Assembly (NCBI GenBank): GCA_949825065.1
Contig: OX463849.1
Coordinates: forward strand, 4,464,001 to 4,528,000
Direction: 5' to 3'
DNA: 64,000 bases
DNA from: Odontocerum albicorne
Lineage: Eukaryota > Arthropoda > Insecta > Trichoptera > Odontoceridae
A program made the translations under genes and the position numbers. Shown piece after piece: positions 1 through 11,394 of this stretch. The notes under the pieces were generated by a model. That model had not been told where the DNA came from, ran no database searches, and was given only the letters and a program-made list of their open reading frames with translations. Positions within the stretch are counted from its first letter, which is position 1; the number at the start of each line of letters is the position of its first letter.

Positions 1-475
1 TACCAGCTGTTTTATGGTTTGCAGTTCCTTTTATGTTATTTGTCAATTGTCAAAGTTTTACTTACAAACAAAACAGTTTTATTTTCTGAATGAATATCTT
101 GGTTGAAATGAATATGTACTTCATATTGTTTTAAAAATAAGAATTCATTTTGCATTTTGGAACGCTGACCATTTAGTATTTCATATTTAAGGCTGCATCG
201 ATTAATTAAAATGTTAATTGTGCCTGATTGCGACTGTAGCACCCATTATGCTGCTTTGTTCAGGAATAGTACATGCACCACTGATGGATAGTTTGTTTTT
301 CAGCATCCATAAATAGCGCACGTTCAAATTCATAGATCACACAATTAATAATATATATTTATTATTGCAATGATTCGTCGAAGTTAGATGTTTTTGGCTA
401 ATCATGCGCCTTTGTTCGGAAGCGCGTTGTTTTTGGCGCGTTAGCCAAAGTTATTGTGATGTGTAATAATATTTA
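1..475. other. AT-rich stretch without a recognised gene
   Basis: No coding frame of interest was found. The open frame at 36-242 on the minus strand has no recognisable motif and is probably chance. This is flanking DNA beyond the Helitron 3' terminus. Confidence 0.5.
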
Positions 476-622
476 CTAGTTGCAACCCGTGAAATATTCA
501 CGGAAGTAAAACGAAGTAAACATTTTTGAAATACCGAATGTAGCAAGATCAGCTTAAAGTTTTTTGGGTTCATTAATGTTTAAAATTTAAAATAAAAAAG
601 TACATCTTGATTGATGAATTAT

Positions 623-817
623 TTAATCCTCAAAAATCTCTTTATACACGATGTTTTGTGTATAAACATTACTGTTGTTCAATTTAAATCGTTGATAAAA
701 TTTTCCTTGAAGACTTGTTTCAGATATATTGACTTTAATGTTTTCGCGTTTCCGACATCTTGAAAAAGCCACATATAATTGTCTGCATGAAAAAAAGAGC
801 ATAAGATAAATAAACAC
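623..817 (-). pseudogene. Helitron PIF1-like helicase, C-terminal remnant
   Basis: The frame contains QLYVAFSRCRKRENIKV, which matches the late superfamily-1 helicase motif (QLYVALSR-type) of Helitron Rep/Hel proteins. That enzyme nicks and unwinds DNA in rolling-circle transposition. Only about 55 C-terminal residues survive. They end in an acidic EIFED before the stop, about 150 bp from the element terminus, the expected spacing for a Helitron. The frame is lost upstream (higher coordinates), where a 135-bp tandem duplication begins; this could be an old intron or a break. The Rep domain and the main helicase motifs are absent, so it is non-functional. Confidence 0.75.
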
Positions 818-1079
818 AATTAATCATAAGGTTCAATATAATAGGAAATAAATAAATTATTTAATGAATTACAATTCAAAATAAATTGACACCGTCCCCT
901 TTTACACCGGTTCGTTCAGTATAATTTCAATCTGTTTTGAAGTAGTAAACACAAGTAATTATAAGGTTCAATATAATAGGAAATAAATGAATTATTTAAT
1001 GAATTACAATTCAAAATAAATTGCCATCGTCCCCTTATACACAGGTTCGTTCAGTATAATTTCAATCTGTTTCGAAGTA
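811..1079. repeat. 135-bp tandem duplication, two copies
   Basis: Copy 1 is 811-945 and copy 2 is 946-1079. Both contain ATAAGGTTCAATATAATAGG and TTCGTTCAGTATAATTTCAA with few mismatches. It lies directly upstream of the helicase remnant, inside the Helitron-derived block. Confidence 0.85.
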
Positions 1080-1175
1080 TTCCTCTCTCGCTCTCTTGTA
1101 TGCAAAATTCAATTCTCGTATTCTTTCTTTTATGACAACCGTACGGGTTTTGGCCTATTTATATTATGATTACTT

Positions 1176-2352
1176 AAAACTATTTATTTCTTTGTTTTGT
1201 GCGAGTTTCTTTGATTTTGTATGAATTTCATTGTTTTTGTAAATTTTTTGTTGTTTGAGTTTCATTGTTTTTATTCTGAAGCGTATATATTTTGATACAT
1301 TCGCCAAGTTTGTCACGATGTAAGTTTACCATTACTTAGATTTCTTAGTTATTTGTTTTTTACAACAAATAAAGTATTTCTTGTTTAAAAGCACCCCCGA
1401 ATGACTTTCTAATCCACGTCGTTAAAACATCAACTCTTTGTGCTTCTTCTCTCAGTAAAACACAAAAACAGCCTGCCTTTTGTGTTTTTCTGCAATTAGT
1501 GTGAGTTAAACACCTGATGTTAGAGATGCATGAATATTTTCTTCACATTTTCAGTTGTTTGATCTCACTACCATCCCCGTTCTTATGGGGGATATAATAA
1601 ATCCCCATCCATCACAGTCTACACTCAAAAGCACATTAGAATATTTTTTATATATAATGAAACATATAAGATAAGAAACATATATATTTTATTATATAAA
1701 TAAGATGATATAGCTTATCAGCATAAGATTGAGAAATTCAAAATGTAAATTCAGCACACTTTGAGAACCAAAGGATGAAGGAATTAATTCCCAAAGGTGG
1801 TGCGTGATGTTCAAAATTTTTAATTATTCTTGAGAATCTTAATTCAATGATAGGAAATGACATTTAACTGTGACATCGCAAACCAATCTGTTCATTATTT
1901 ATTGAAATTCACAGCTTCTATATTGATTCAACTATGGTATGTAGCTAACATTATACTCTAAGATATAATATAATATACAACAGTAATAAATCGAGCCAAA
2001 TGGCGTTAAATTGTTACTAGTTACCACCAAAGACCCACGTATAAGGAAGATGTAGCCAAGCTCCAAGTACTGAAACCTCTTAATCTATATACTACACGGT
2101 ATGCCTACCACGAACGACTTACATAGTCATTTCAGGTTACACCAACAACAAGTACCCTTTTTTCCATTTTGTAAATTGTCTTCTTTTATATTCGTCAAGG
2201 GTTAAGGAGCATTAATTCATTAATACAGTTAATACATAATATTTGATCAATGGTAATTATTATTGTTCGAATTTACTGAATGTTGCCTTGATCAAACTAT
2301 TTGATAAAATTATGCAATAAAAAATGTTCAAATATTTTTTTTCAATATTTTT
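1176..2352. other. AT-rich non-coding stretch
   Basis: No gene was recognised. It holds one arm (1560-1613) of a dispersed inverted repeat shared with 3384-3440. The rest is anonymous AT-rich DNA. Confidence 0.5.
1560..1613 (+). repeat. Dispersed repeat, possible SINE fragment
   Basis: It matches the reverse complement of 3384-3440 at roughly three quarters identity, sharing TTATGGGGGA and AATAAAT.CCCATCCATC. The better copy carries AGTTCGATCCC, a box-B-like sequence, so a tRNA-derived SINE is possible. No box A was seen. Confidence 0.4.
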
Positions 2353-2715
2353 GAAGTGAAACTTCTATAGGTGCGGTAGGGAAAATCGGCCTGAACGTCA
2401 CGAAAAGTGAAACGGTATATTATATTATTATTAAATATTTTATTTATTAATAATTATTTATTTTTACTAATAATTAATATTATTAAGTGTATTATATTAT
2501 TATTAAAATTATTAAAAATAATATTATTTCATTTAATTAAGAGAGATTTTCTTGAATAAAATTCCACCTAACCATTTTTTATTTTATTAAAGTAGATTTT
2601 CTTAAATTAAATTCCGCATTAACCATTTCTTAATCCTAAAAAAAATCGTTAGCAAATGTAAAAAAAAGCAATGCATAAAATCAACTTTTCCTAGGAGCTA
2701 AGAAGTGTCACTTCT
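2353..2715 (+). mobile_element. MITE-like non-autonomous element, copy 1
   Basis: The left end is GAAGTGAAACTTC and the right end is AGAAGTGTCACTTCT. Each end is itself a short palindrome, and together they form imperfect terminal inverted repeats. Inside are the conserved block CGGCCTGAACGTCACGAAAA, a long TAATAATTATT-rich core, and a right block with TCAACTTTTCCTAGGAGC. The same order occurs inverted at 44048-44483. No coding capacity; superfamily unassigned. Confidence 0.65.
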
Positions 2716-2958
2716 ACAACGCAGTATCACGTATCTGTTTTTTTTAAATTTACTTACCATAGGGTGCCGTAAGACGAAGAAATAATTGAAAACCACTCAA
2801 TAAAAGTCAGTAATTCTATCCAGCTGCCTTATTTCTGAATTGTTGCGTTATTTTAGTATAATTAATGCTTATGAATTATTAAGTTTATTTATTCGTTCCC
2901 AAATTACTCCAGTTGATTGACTTTTGTTTATTGAAGTTGAATACTGAAAGATAATATA

Positions 2959-3333
2959 AATTTATCTCACTGAGACGTAATAATACCTTCTCTATTTAAA
3001 TGCACAATTTATCTCATTGAGACGTAATAATACCTTGTCTATTTAGATGCCCAACTGATCTCACTGAGACGTAATAATACCTTTTTATTTAGATGCACAA
3101 TTTATCTCACTGAGACGTAATAATACTTTCTCTATTTAGATGAACAATTTATCTCACTGAAACGTAATAAAACGTTCTCTATTTAGATGCACAATTTATC
3201 TCACTGAGACGTAATAATACCTTCTCTATTTAGATGTACAATTTATCTCACTGTGACGTAATAATACCTTCTCTATTTAGATGCACAATTTATCTCATTG
3301 AGACGTAATAATACCTTCTCTATTTAGATGCAC
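2959..3333. repeat. 47-bp minisatellite, about 8 copies
   Basis: The unit contains TTATCTCACTGAGACGTAAT, then AATACC and TCTATTTAGATGCAC. The period is constant at 47 bp and copies differ by single substitutions. Confidence 0.9.
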
Positions 3334-3383
3334 ACTTTAGATGAACGTAGTTGTTCGTTTTCGTATTTGTAGAAACAGATAAC

Positions 3384-3440
3384 GATGGATGGGCATTTAT
3401 TTTGTCCCCCATAACAGCGTGGGTGGTGATGGGATCGAAC
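3384..3440 (-). repeat. Dispersed repeat with box-B-like motif (possible SINE fragment)
   Basis: The minus strand reads AGTTCGATCCC, resembling the RNA polymerase III B box, then CATCACCACCCACG and GTTATGGGGGAC. It is inverted relative to 1560-1613. A SINE family distinct from the one at 50.1 kb is possible. Confidence 0.35.
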
Positions 3441-3845
3441 TAAATAAACTTTTAAAGAACATGAGCTTGTTTACGTTATAGCTGGTGTCAGTCTTGATTT
3501 GAGTGTTACAATACCCACAAACGGCTGGGACCTAGAGAGTTTATAAATATTTTGATCAAGTACCATATTATGCAAAAAGGTTTATAAATAGCAACAGGGT
3601 CAGATGTAATATAATCTGCCAGTCATAAATAATGAGTGTGCACTGTTTGGACCCAAGTCACGTGCCGGACACGCGTTACGCCGTCAATGATCATCAAGAA
3701 GCAGCACGCCTGGTCCATATTTATCAGTAGACATCGGTTATTTTGCTAACATGGATGAAAGCTCTAGATAAACTTGTAAACCTTAAATAATTAAATAATT
3801 GGCTTGATGTCATTTTAAGTCGACGTTTTACTGACAAATAAACGA
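3441..3845. other. Non-coding stretch, nothing recognised
   Basis: Mixed-composition DNA with no open frame, repeat or motif that I can support. Confidence 0.4.
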
Positions 3846-4095
3846 GTGTCCCTTATACATCACAGTAATAATGACAAAACAAAATATGCATACCATGACT
3901 GTCGGGGTAGGCATACAGAACATAATGCCCGACTTTCCTATCTTAACACATATTCTTTACCTTTTCTATGCCCATACAACGCATACAATTTTTCTGACTA
4001 TTTACGTTTCCTTCTTTCAAACTATCATTCACAATTTTTTTGTTATGTACAAGTCAAATCAAAGCGGCGAGATATTTTTCAGTAGAATATATTAA
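3846..4095 (-). mobile_element. Family B LINE 3' fragment
   Basis: On the minus strand this ends with the conserved block around ATGCCTACCCCGACAG and a preceding TAGGAAAGTC, the tail of the NAVEM-type LINE seen many times here. It is heavily decayed. The two plus-strand open frames over it are shadows. Confidence 0.5.
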
Positions 4096-4099
4096 ACAA

Positions 4100-4545
4100 A
4101 CATACGCCATTTTCTGTCAAAGTAGGCAGATATGAGAAACCACCAAATTTTCCTATGGTAACATATATCTTTCGTCTTTTCTTCATGTAAACACCTTGTC
4201 ATACAATTCTCACGACTTGTCTGACTTTTTAGATTTTTTCTTTTAAAATATTATTAACTCGATCCAACTGTACTCTCAATAGTCTTTCTCTTCCATGCTC
4301 TGCCAATTATACTTGAACTATTAATTTTGGTATTTCTTCATTCATTCGTTCTACATGCCCAAATAATCTTATAATATTTTCTCCATCGTACTAACCACAT
4401 TAGCCTAAATATCACATTCATACCTAATCACTTTATCCGTATTCTGTTATACATTGTCACCAAATTTATTGTTTTTAGTGTAAACATTTTTACATAATTT
4501 ATTAGGATCCTTTCAGTCTTTTTCACGTCCACGTTTCATTATTAT
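4100..4545 (-). mobile_element. Family B LINE 3' fragment, longer decayed copy
   Basis: Reverse-strand blocks match the family in order: the PTL tail near 4115, the GHVERMNE-like region near 4340-4370 and the NAVEM region near 4440-4470. Stops and shifts are frequent. It sits directly behind the 3846-4095 fragment, so it is a tandem or nested pair. Confidence 0.5.
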
Positions 4546-5524
4546 ATATCAAAAAAAAAAAAATAATATATATCTTCCGAAAAATCGGTGAGTTTTGGAT
4601 ACATATGTATATATCTTGAAATACGATACCTGCAAATACCAATACAGTCAAAATGCAACATGGTGAATAAAAAAAATCAAATATTATCATCAGATTTCAA
4701 TCAACACTACAATACTTCAGCAGAAAAAAATAAATCAACGGTAACGAGAATATGAAGTAAAAAAATGTATTACAAAAACATATAACTATAAAAAAGAACA
4801 AACTATTAGTTCCAGTAAAAAGTAAAGATTGAGGGAAGACTTTCTTTAACTCAACAATAATATGAGTTTAACACTTGCCTTACTGTGCTAAACAATTCCG
4901 CCAGCCACTGTGCTGGACGCTCAGCATCCAGTGAAAAATGTATGCTTTAAATTAAAATTATGCAAAATCTGCTAGGTTATTTTTTGTAATTAGCTATAAA
5001 ATTATTTTATTATGTAAGTCCTGGTCACTCACTATCCATCATACGGTGGCAAGTGTTAACATCAACTTAGTTAGGAATATTTATTTTGTTCATAATACGG
5101 ATCTCCACAAAGTTAAAGCCAAAAATCTTTGCTATAACACATTTCGTTTCTTCTTTTTTTGCATGACCAGGAATAAATTTATGACAAACAACCAAAAATC
5201 ACCAACCAAGAAGAGTGCATTTTAATAAAGGAATGGTAAAGGTGTCATTAGTTAGAATCGATCATAAATCGAATCCAGGATGTCTTGGTACTAATGGATT
5301 TTGCCCAAAGTTAAGACAAAAGTTACTCTTTAAAGATCAATAAATCGAGAAAAAATTAAAACGTTCCGTCGAATGTGTGGGAAATGAGAAAAGTTGACAC
5401 TAAGAATAAAAACGGGTTGAAACAACTTGCAGTGTTTAAGATGAAGAAAAGAGAATCTAGATGGTTCTGCTACGTATAAACAATTAAAACTGAAAGCTTT
5501 GCAAAAATAATCTATACAGTATAC
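4546..5524. other. Non-coding AT-rich stretch
   Basis: It opens with a poly-A run at about 4550 and a TATATAT track. No coding signal was recognised. The frame at 5330-5569 on the minus strand has no known motif and overlaps a SINE tail. Confidence 0.4.
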
Positions 5525-5697
5525 CTTGGCAGGCCTATTGCAATGTGGAAATTTCTCCCAACCAACCAAAAAGGTGTTTAAAATACCTTATATGAAAACA
5601 AGATTAAAATATTAAAAAATGATATATTTTAAACAGTAACCATCAGGTTGGGAGATAATCGTCTTACCAATTAGGTCACGGAGGTTGTTTAATGGGA
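5525..5697 (-). mobile_element. tRNA-derived SINE, decayed copy
   Basis: The minus strand starts with CCTCCGTGACCTAATTGG and GTAAGACG, matching the box-A head of the SINE at 50112. It ends with TGGTTGGTTGGGAGAAAT and CAATAGGCCTGCCA, the shared SINE/LINE tail. The box-B region is missing, so the copy is internally deleted. Confidence 0.55.
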
Positions 5698-5815
5698 GAG
5701 TACGTATGGCAAGGCGTATGTGAGGGAAAGGTGTTAAAGATGTGTGCCAGGAAAAAAATTATCGGAGGTTTATCATCTTTGCTCACCTCAATAAGGACAT
5801 GATCATGACAATCGT
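5698..5815 (+). mobile_element. Family B LINE extreme 3' fragment
   Basis: The sequence GTGTTAAAGATGTGTGCCAGG followed by TCACCTCAATAAGGACATG matches the DVEEA..VC..DR and final coding block of the family. Only about 110 bp remain. Confidence 0.4.
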
Positions 5816-5922
5816 AAATTTATATACTGAGATCAAAACAACGCGTTCAACGAGAATTTATTCAGGACCGTTTGAATGTAGTTAATAAGTTAAATTGTCA
5901 ATAACTATTTGCATCTTCATAT

Positions 5923-6350
5923 TGTAGGAACTACTGTCGTCGCTGAAATATTGTCAACATACACGGTCAACGACCGACGAAACGACCTTTGGATATGTCC
6001 AAAGGTCGCATACCAAAACATTGATATTGTTTACCCCCAAATACTATTTACGATACATTCCACAGTAGAATGAGAACGCATCACGCTGTCTCGCCGTTTT
6101 CGCAAACAAATCGTCTACCCACAACACTAATTGCGATGTCAGCAATATTTCAATCGACCATCTCTGCACGCACAGAAGCGAGATAAAAATATATTGCGGG
6201 TGCACTCCCGCGCCCGTTCTGAAATGTATAAATACCTACTTACCGATAAATAAAGCATCATTAATCATTAATCACTATTTTTCATTGATTCATTCGCTCT
6301 CTCTTTCCGCATTGCTAATTGACGTATTTTATTTAAATACCAAACAATCA
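5923..6350 (+). mobile_element. Possible solo LTR (Copia-like ends)
   Basis: The stretch starts TGTAGGAACTACTG, similar to the TGTTGGAA start of many insect Copia LTRs. It has a TATA box (TATAAATACC, 6227-6236) and an AATAAA signal shortly after (about 6246-6251), the compact U3-R-U5 layout of an LTR. A perfect 11-bp inverted repeat (CGACCTTTGGA / TCCAAAGGTCG, 5983-6008) lies in the U3-like part. I could not fix the right end or a target duplication. A host promoter is the alternative. Confidence 0.3.
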
Positions 6351-6779
6351 AAATCATCAGCGCGTCCTTCAATGACATTCGCTAAAATATCATAAACCGT
6401 TCAGAGAGTTGTTTAAAATGCTAGCCTTAGAGATTAATAAATCTAGTCCCATGGAATTGATATAAAGTTACTTTGATAAGATAATTTGCCAGGGTTTAAA
6501 AGATCGATGGAAAACTCTGCCACCACTGAAATGTCCGTTCGTCATCTGTTAACTATTCACGAGAAGTAACTTTCATAAGAGTGAACCAATATGACGGGAC
6601 GCTCGCGTCCAACGAGCACACTGAATACAAATGTCACATTGAATTTTCGGCAGGCTTTCGCGAATTTTAATTTGCTGTCAAAATATTACAACATAAAAAA
6701 ACTTATTGTATACTAAAACATGTATACTTGAACCGGATAGTATCAAAATATGCTTAGATAATAGTTCAAAATAAAAAGG
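6351..6779. other. Non-coding stretch, nothing recognised
   Basis: No motif, repeat or coding frame that I can support. Confidence 0.4.
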
Positions 6780-7020
6780 TCCGAATAAATGCTTTAGAAA
6801 TGGGAACACTTAGAAGAACACATTAAGTAACCATTTATAATAGAAAATGGAAAGAGTGATAAAGGATAACTGTGGAAAAGAGTGAAAGGCTGATGTGTTG
6901 AATAAGATAAGGAAGACTTTTCTAAGATGATTTGAGCACATGTAACGAATGAATGAAGAAAGGGAAAATGTGAGCGGAAGGTAGATTAGTGAACTACTGA
7001 AAATATCGAAAACTATCATC
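6780..7020 (+). mobile_element. Family B LINE 3' fragment
   Basis: Broken reading gives NALEMGTLRR, matching NAVEM..LRR of the family, then a decayed equivalent of GMLRWFGHVERMNE. The minus-strand open frame over it is a shadow. Confidence 0.55.
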
Positions 7021-7494
7021 CACTAATCTTTGGTTCAATTTTGCGTTTTAATTTTATTTAAAATAGACAAGTATTTTCCGAATATGTGCGCTTACTTGAA
7101 AGGTTGTTAACTTAATTTCTTGTATATTACTGCTTTGTATATTACCATTTTCTGTTTAACATAAAGTAACATCAAAACCAACGCAGGCATCGTATAATTA
7201 CATCTAAATTAACATAATGCACGTGGGACGGGAGTGCAAAACGTCTCTTGTTACCCTTTTGATGGTGGAAATTTGCATCTGGTTTTTCAGATATAAATAG
7301 CAAGGTTTTGTGTGCAATTCAAACCGCTGATTGAATCATCATTTAAAAATGTTTTAAGAAATTTTTATTACGAAATATTTTGACAATTTTATACAATTTA
7401 TAACAAATTGCTTTTAATAGTTAATTAAAAATCTGTATATTTATAGTTTTGCAGCATCAAATTAAATAGTAAGAAATTATTATTTAAACATACG

Positions 7495-7690
7495 TACAAT
7501 CACACCTTGTAGCAGTACCCAGAGAGGAGAAAGCACCAGACTTTCCTATCACGATCCACATCTCTCGTCTCTTATATATACAAACCTACACTTTTTCATG
7601 CCAATTTCTCTGACTTTTAACATTCTTTTATCTCAAAATATCACTCGTTATACTTTAGAAAATGTAGGAAGGGTCCTGCTACGTTTTTAA
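7495..7690 (-). mobile_element. Family B LINE 3' fragment
   Basis: Plus-strand order CACCAGACTTTCCTATCACG, then TCTCTGACTTTTAACATTC, is shared with the copies at 12.7, 21.5 and 47.8 kb. It encodes the decayed family tail on the minus strand. Confidence 0.5.
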
Positions 7691-10600
7691 CGTCATGTCT
7701 CAAAGGGATGGCATAAAATCGTTTTTTTTACAAATCGAATAGTTTTTTTATAAATCGAAAAATAGTTTTTCTCTAAACTGATGTTTTAATTCCTAATTTT
7801 CATTATACTGACTTTCTTTTGTATTGTATGATTTGTATCTATCTTTAAATAGGCTAAGACCCACTATGAATTAAAACTAATTACGAACATTTAATTTCAG
7901 GTATAAAAAAATCGAAAATCCAATTATCGTATACCCATCCCTAGTCAATGCGGACTGACGTAGTGACTTTTGAAAAACGTCACCAAATATTATTTGATTC
8001 GATTATTTAATCACAACAAAAACAATTTCATTCGATTCTTTAATCTTTCAATTATTATATTCACGTACAATGGTTTTTTTTTATGTAATACTTGTTATTT
8101 TTGAAATTAAAAGATGAAACAAGCGATTATGTAATATTTTTTATTTTCAATTAATTAAAAAGCAATTTGTGTCATCCTTGATTTTTTTGGGTTTCTCGTA
8201 ACGCTATCTTCTTAGAGCTTTTAAGTCATTTAATTAAATGAATGTTGAAAACATCGAGAGTGCCCCTGTCGGGTTTCTTATATTTACATTGTGTTGATGC
8301 CTGATCCTTTGATATCATTTGATACACCTTGTTTTATTTGTGAATTTTGTGAAACTAAGATAAGGGTATACTTTTCTTTTATCACTTTGTTTTTGCCCGT
8401 ATCAATAAACGAGATTAAAATAATAATAATAATATTAATAAATTTGATAATAATTATTTTTAAATAATTGGGGTGCCAAAAGTTTTAATTTTGTCCTCGA
8501 TTTTCAGCACGTTAATGACATTTAATACTTTCATTGTCACCTGTTTTATACTCTGAATTTATTGTTATAATACTTTATTCTAAAAGTTTTCTCCTTGAAC
8601 AATTAAGAGCGTGTTGGAAAATATACCATGTCGGCAACGCCCATCACATGGAGAATCTTCTCCATAGAAAGCATTTAAACCTAGTCCTCTGCCGGGCTTT
8701 TCCATTTAAGAAAAAAAACTTGATAACCGCGTGATAAACAATTATAAACATTTCAGAATAAAGCGAAACAACACGTCTTCTTTTAGCGCAAGTTGACATA
8801 TTCCTGAGAGAAGAGATATTAAATTTTTATTGTAACATCGCTTGACTATGCAATAGGCATGACCGGGATGGTATCTGTGCATGCACACTCAGGAGTAAGT
8901 GCTTCAGACCGCAAGACTGCCAAATAGGCTGACTTTTTGATCAAGACTGCCAAATAGGCGACTTGGAAGATAATGACACTGCCCTGGATATAACTTTTAT
9001 ATCTTTTAAGCTCCGATCTTTATGTATCCTGTAAGATCCGATCCAATCCGTATATTTAAGTTTGCTATCTTATATATTATCATATAATTTAAAACTATTA
9101 TTTTTATATACTCTCTTATTGTATTGGTTTAATCAAAGGTTTTCATTGTTTGATTGGGTGAACGCATGTCTTTCAGCTGGTAGCATTCAGCTCGATTTTC
9201 GATATGTAAAGAAATGCTTTAGAAAGGTTCTTAACATATTTCAGATGAGTTCAAAAAAATATTACACTAGAATAGCCTCACCAAGTTATAAATACAGTGG
9301 TGTATAATATAATGACTCTATATATTCACAATTATTTATATTGACTCGGTTAATTTGAGAGTCATAGAAAAGATTCTAAAATATATACGTGTACAAGTAT
9401 ACATTTTCTTTTTGAAGTCTATGTACCTTTTTGTCAGTTAAATCGTTAAAAACATTTAATTTAATTAGAGTAAGATCGATAACAACAACATTTAGAATGC
9501 TTTCAAAAGATCTGTTATGATACAACCCAACAATGGTTCACCCTGCAGAAAATATTCAGCGCCTCTGCGCTAAGGGATGTTGTCTGCTCCAGACATGAAT
9601 GTTTAGATGATAAATTTATGTTTCGAGAGACAATAAGCTGATGAGACATAAGGGTCTTAAGTCGCAGGATAATGGAAAACAATGCCTTAGTGATTAGGGA
9701 AGATTATTAGGTGCTAATTATTTCTTTAGAGAGTCTTGAGTAAACAGGGTTTACGCTTAAGTGACCATGATTTTTTCACGAGGAAAACTCAAACATTTTC
9801 ACTATATAATCTATGCAATATTGACATTTTAAGAACAAAGAAATATTTTTTTTGATACCCAAATTCATTTCTCAGCTTTTAAAGCTTTGATATATAAATT
9901 TATTAGGTTGAATTTCACTTTTAACTCAATAAAATCGTTCAAAAAACATTTATTTGTCAAAAGTTGCTACACACATACTCAACACTACACATAAAGCCGA
10001 ATGTGTTACTTTCACATATCGGAAGATCTATGAAGGTTTCTTCGTAGTTCATCTCCTCTTGCTAAGTTTTCTAACAAAATACTCGTATGTTTTCTAAATA
10101 TATGCAGAAGCGGAGAAATACTTTATTTAATGATAATCTCTCCTACCTTCCTACACTTACACTGAACTTAAATACATTAATTTTGAATTTTTTTTATTGT
10201 GATAAAAATAGTAGACTCGATTTTCCTATGTGGAACTGCATATAATAATATATAAAAATAAACAAATTTGTTATTTTTCTTGTTAAATTGACCACACGAC
10301 ACGTGTTTCTACCTCCTGTCCCGAGGCTCTCTTCAGGTGGAATTAACCCTGAATTAATCATTAAACATTTCCTTGTAATTTTTCCATATGAAAAGGTGCA
10401 AAGATTTCATTCATTTTTCTTAATAAAATAACATAAAAAGTGTCGACTTAATTAGTGTCATTTTGACGCATACGAGTATAAAAACTTGTTTTCAAGAAAA
10501 AAATCCTTTTTAAGAATTAACTACATACACTTAATGAATTACTCACAAGAACTAGATTAAGGTAACTTGACTAGTCGTAAATTGAAAACTTTATGATGAA

Positions 10601-10816
10601 AGTTTGCAAACATTCATTATGTACATATGTTCAAAGATTTTCACGGCTGTTTTCTACGAGTTTTCCACGAGTTTATTTATTTTCCTTATTTTTGATGTGT
10701 TGAATTAGTTTAAATGATACATGACATTTTGGAGACGTTGAAACCTTCATCTTTAAGGTTAGTTTAAAAAAAATATCGACTATGATAAGCAGGTGTTAGT
10801 GATGAAAATTTTATCT
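7691..10816. other. Long AT-rich stretch without recognised genes
   Basis: No protein motif was found in the short frames at 8534-8734 or 9062-9307. A 10272-10345 block, with CACGTGTTTCTACCTCCTG and CTCTTCAGGTGGAA, resembles blocks at 57880-57960 and 60520-60580, so it is a small dispersed repeat. An imperfect direct repeat (AAGACTGCCAAATAGG) occurs twice near 8910-8960. AAT microsatellite at about 8418-8445. Confidence 0.4.
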
Positions 10817-10907
10817 ATCTAGAAGTCTCGGTTCACATCTTACTCCTTACCTTACTCCTTCATCTAGAAGTCTCGGTTCACATCTTACTCCTTACCTTAC
10901 TCCTTCA
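10817..10907. repeat. 45-bp direct duplication
   Basis: Two near-identical copies start at 10817 and 10862. Each holds TCTAGAAGTCTCGGTTCACA and a CTTACTCCTTACCTTACTCC tail. Confidence 0.85.
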
Positions 10908-11394
10908 TCGAGCAACTACTGACGGTTTGGATATTTAGTGTTAAGACTTTGAGTGAGATTTTGAGAAAACATGAGAGGATACAGTTAATACTAAGCACGT
11001 AATGACCACTCAAGTAGCCACCCTCACCCGCAACCGTAACGTGAACATATGTTTGGCATATGTAGCCACAACATTCATAGCTTCAACGTGAATAAGCTCG
11101 CAGTGCTAAGCTCTGTTTGTCTTTAAGGACAGTTATAAAATTAAAATAAATTTCACAGTAACAAAAAAAAAGGTTTATTTTACAATACAAATTATCCCCC
11201 TCTACCTTTGAAGTAGGGGGAGAGAATGGATATATTGAGAAGCTACTTAGCAAATTAGCGTTCCGGGATTTCTATAAAGGGGGTGTCGGCAGCAACACTT
11301 GGAGAGCTAACATTCGTTCTAAGCAAACGAATGTCCAAGGTTCGATTCACAATGGATTCACTTTCGGGCCCGTTATACTCTTAAACAAGTGTCT

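Larger units (their letters stand above)
476..1175 (-). mobile_element. Helitron 3' end (rolling-circle transposon fragment)
   Basis: On the minus strand the element ends with a perfect 7-bp-arm hairpin (CCGTGAA, loop ATA, TTCACGG; 487-503), then GTTGCAA and CTAG at 479-476, followed by T. A terminal hairpin about 10 nt before CTRR, inserted between A and T, is the Helitron signature. The helicase end at 623-817 lies just inside it. The block at about 1080-1175 (AATAGGCCAAAACCCGTACG on the minus strand) recurs at 23.7 kb in another Helitron remnant. The 5' terminus is not identifiable, so the copy is 5'-truncated. Confidence 0.75.

Noticed and set aside
2959..3333. CRISPR-like array
   Set aside because: Units are contiguous with no unique spacers and the DNA is eukaryotic; the same applies to the 34-, 44-, 32- and 49-bp arrays.
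11285..11350. tRNA-like stretch (GAGAGCTAACATTCG, GGTTCGATTCACAATGG)
   Set aside because: A box-B-like sequence is present, but I could not find a cloverleaf, a tail or a second copy.
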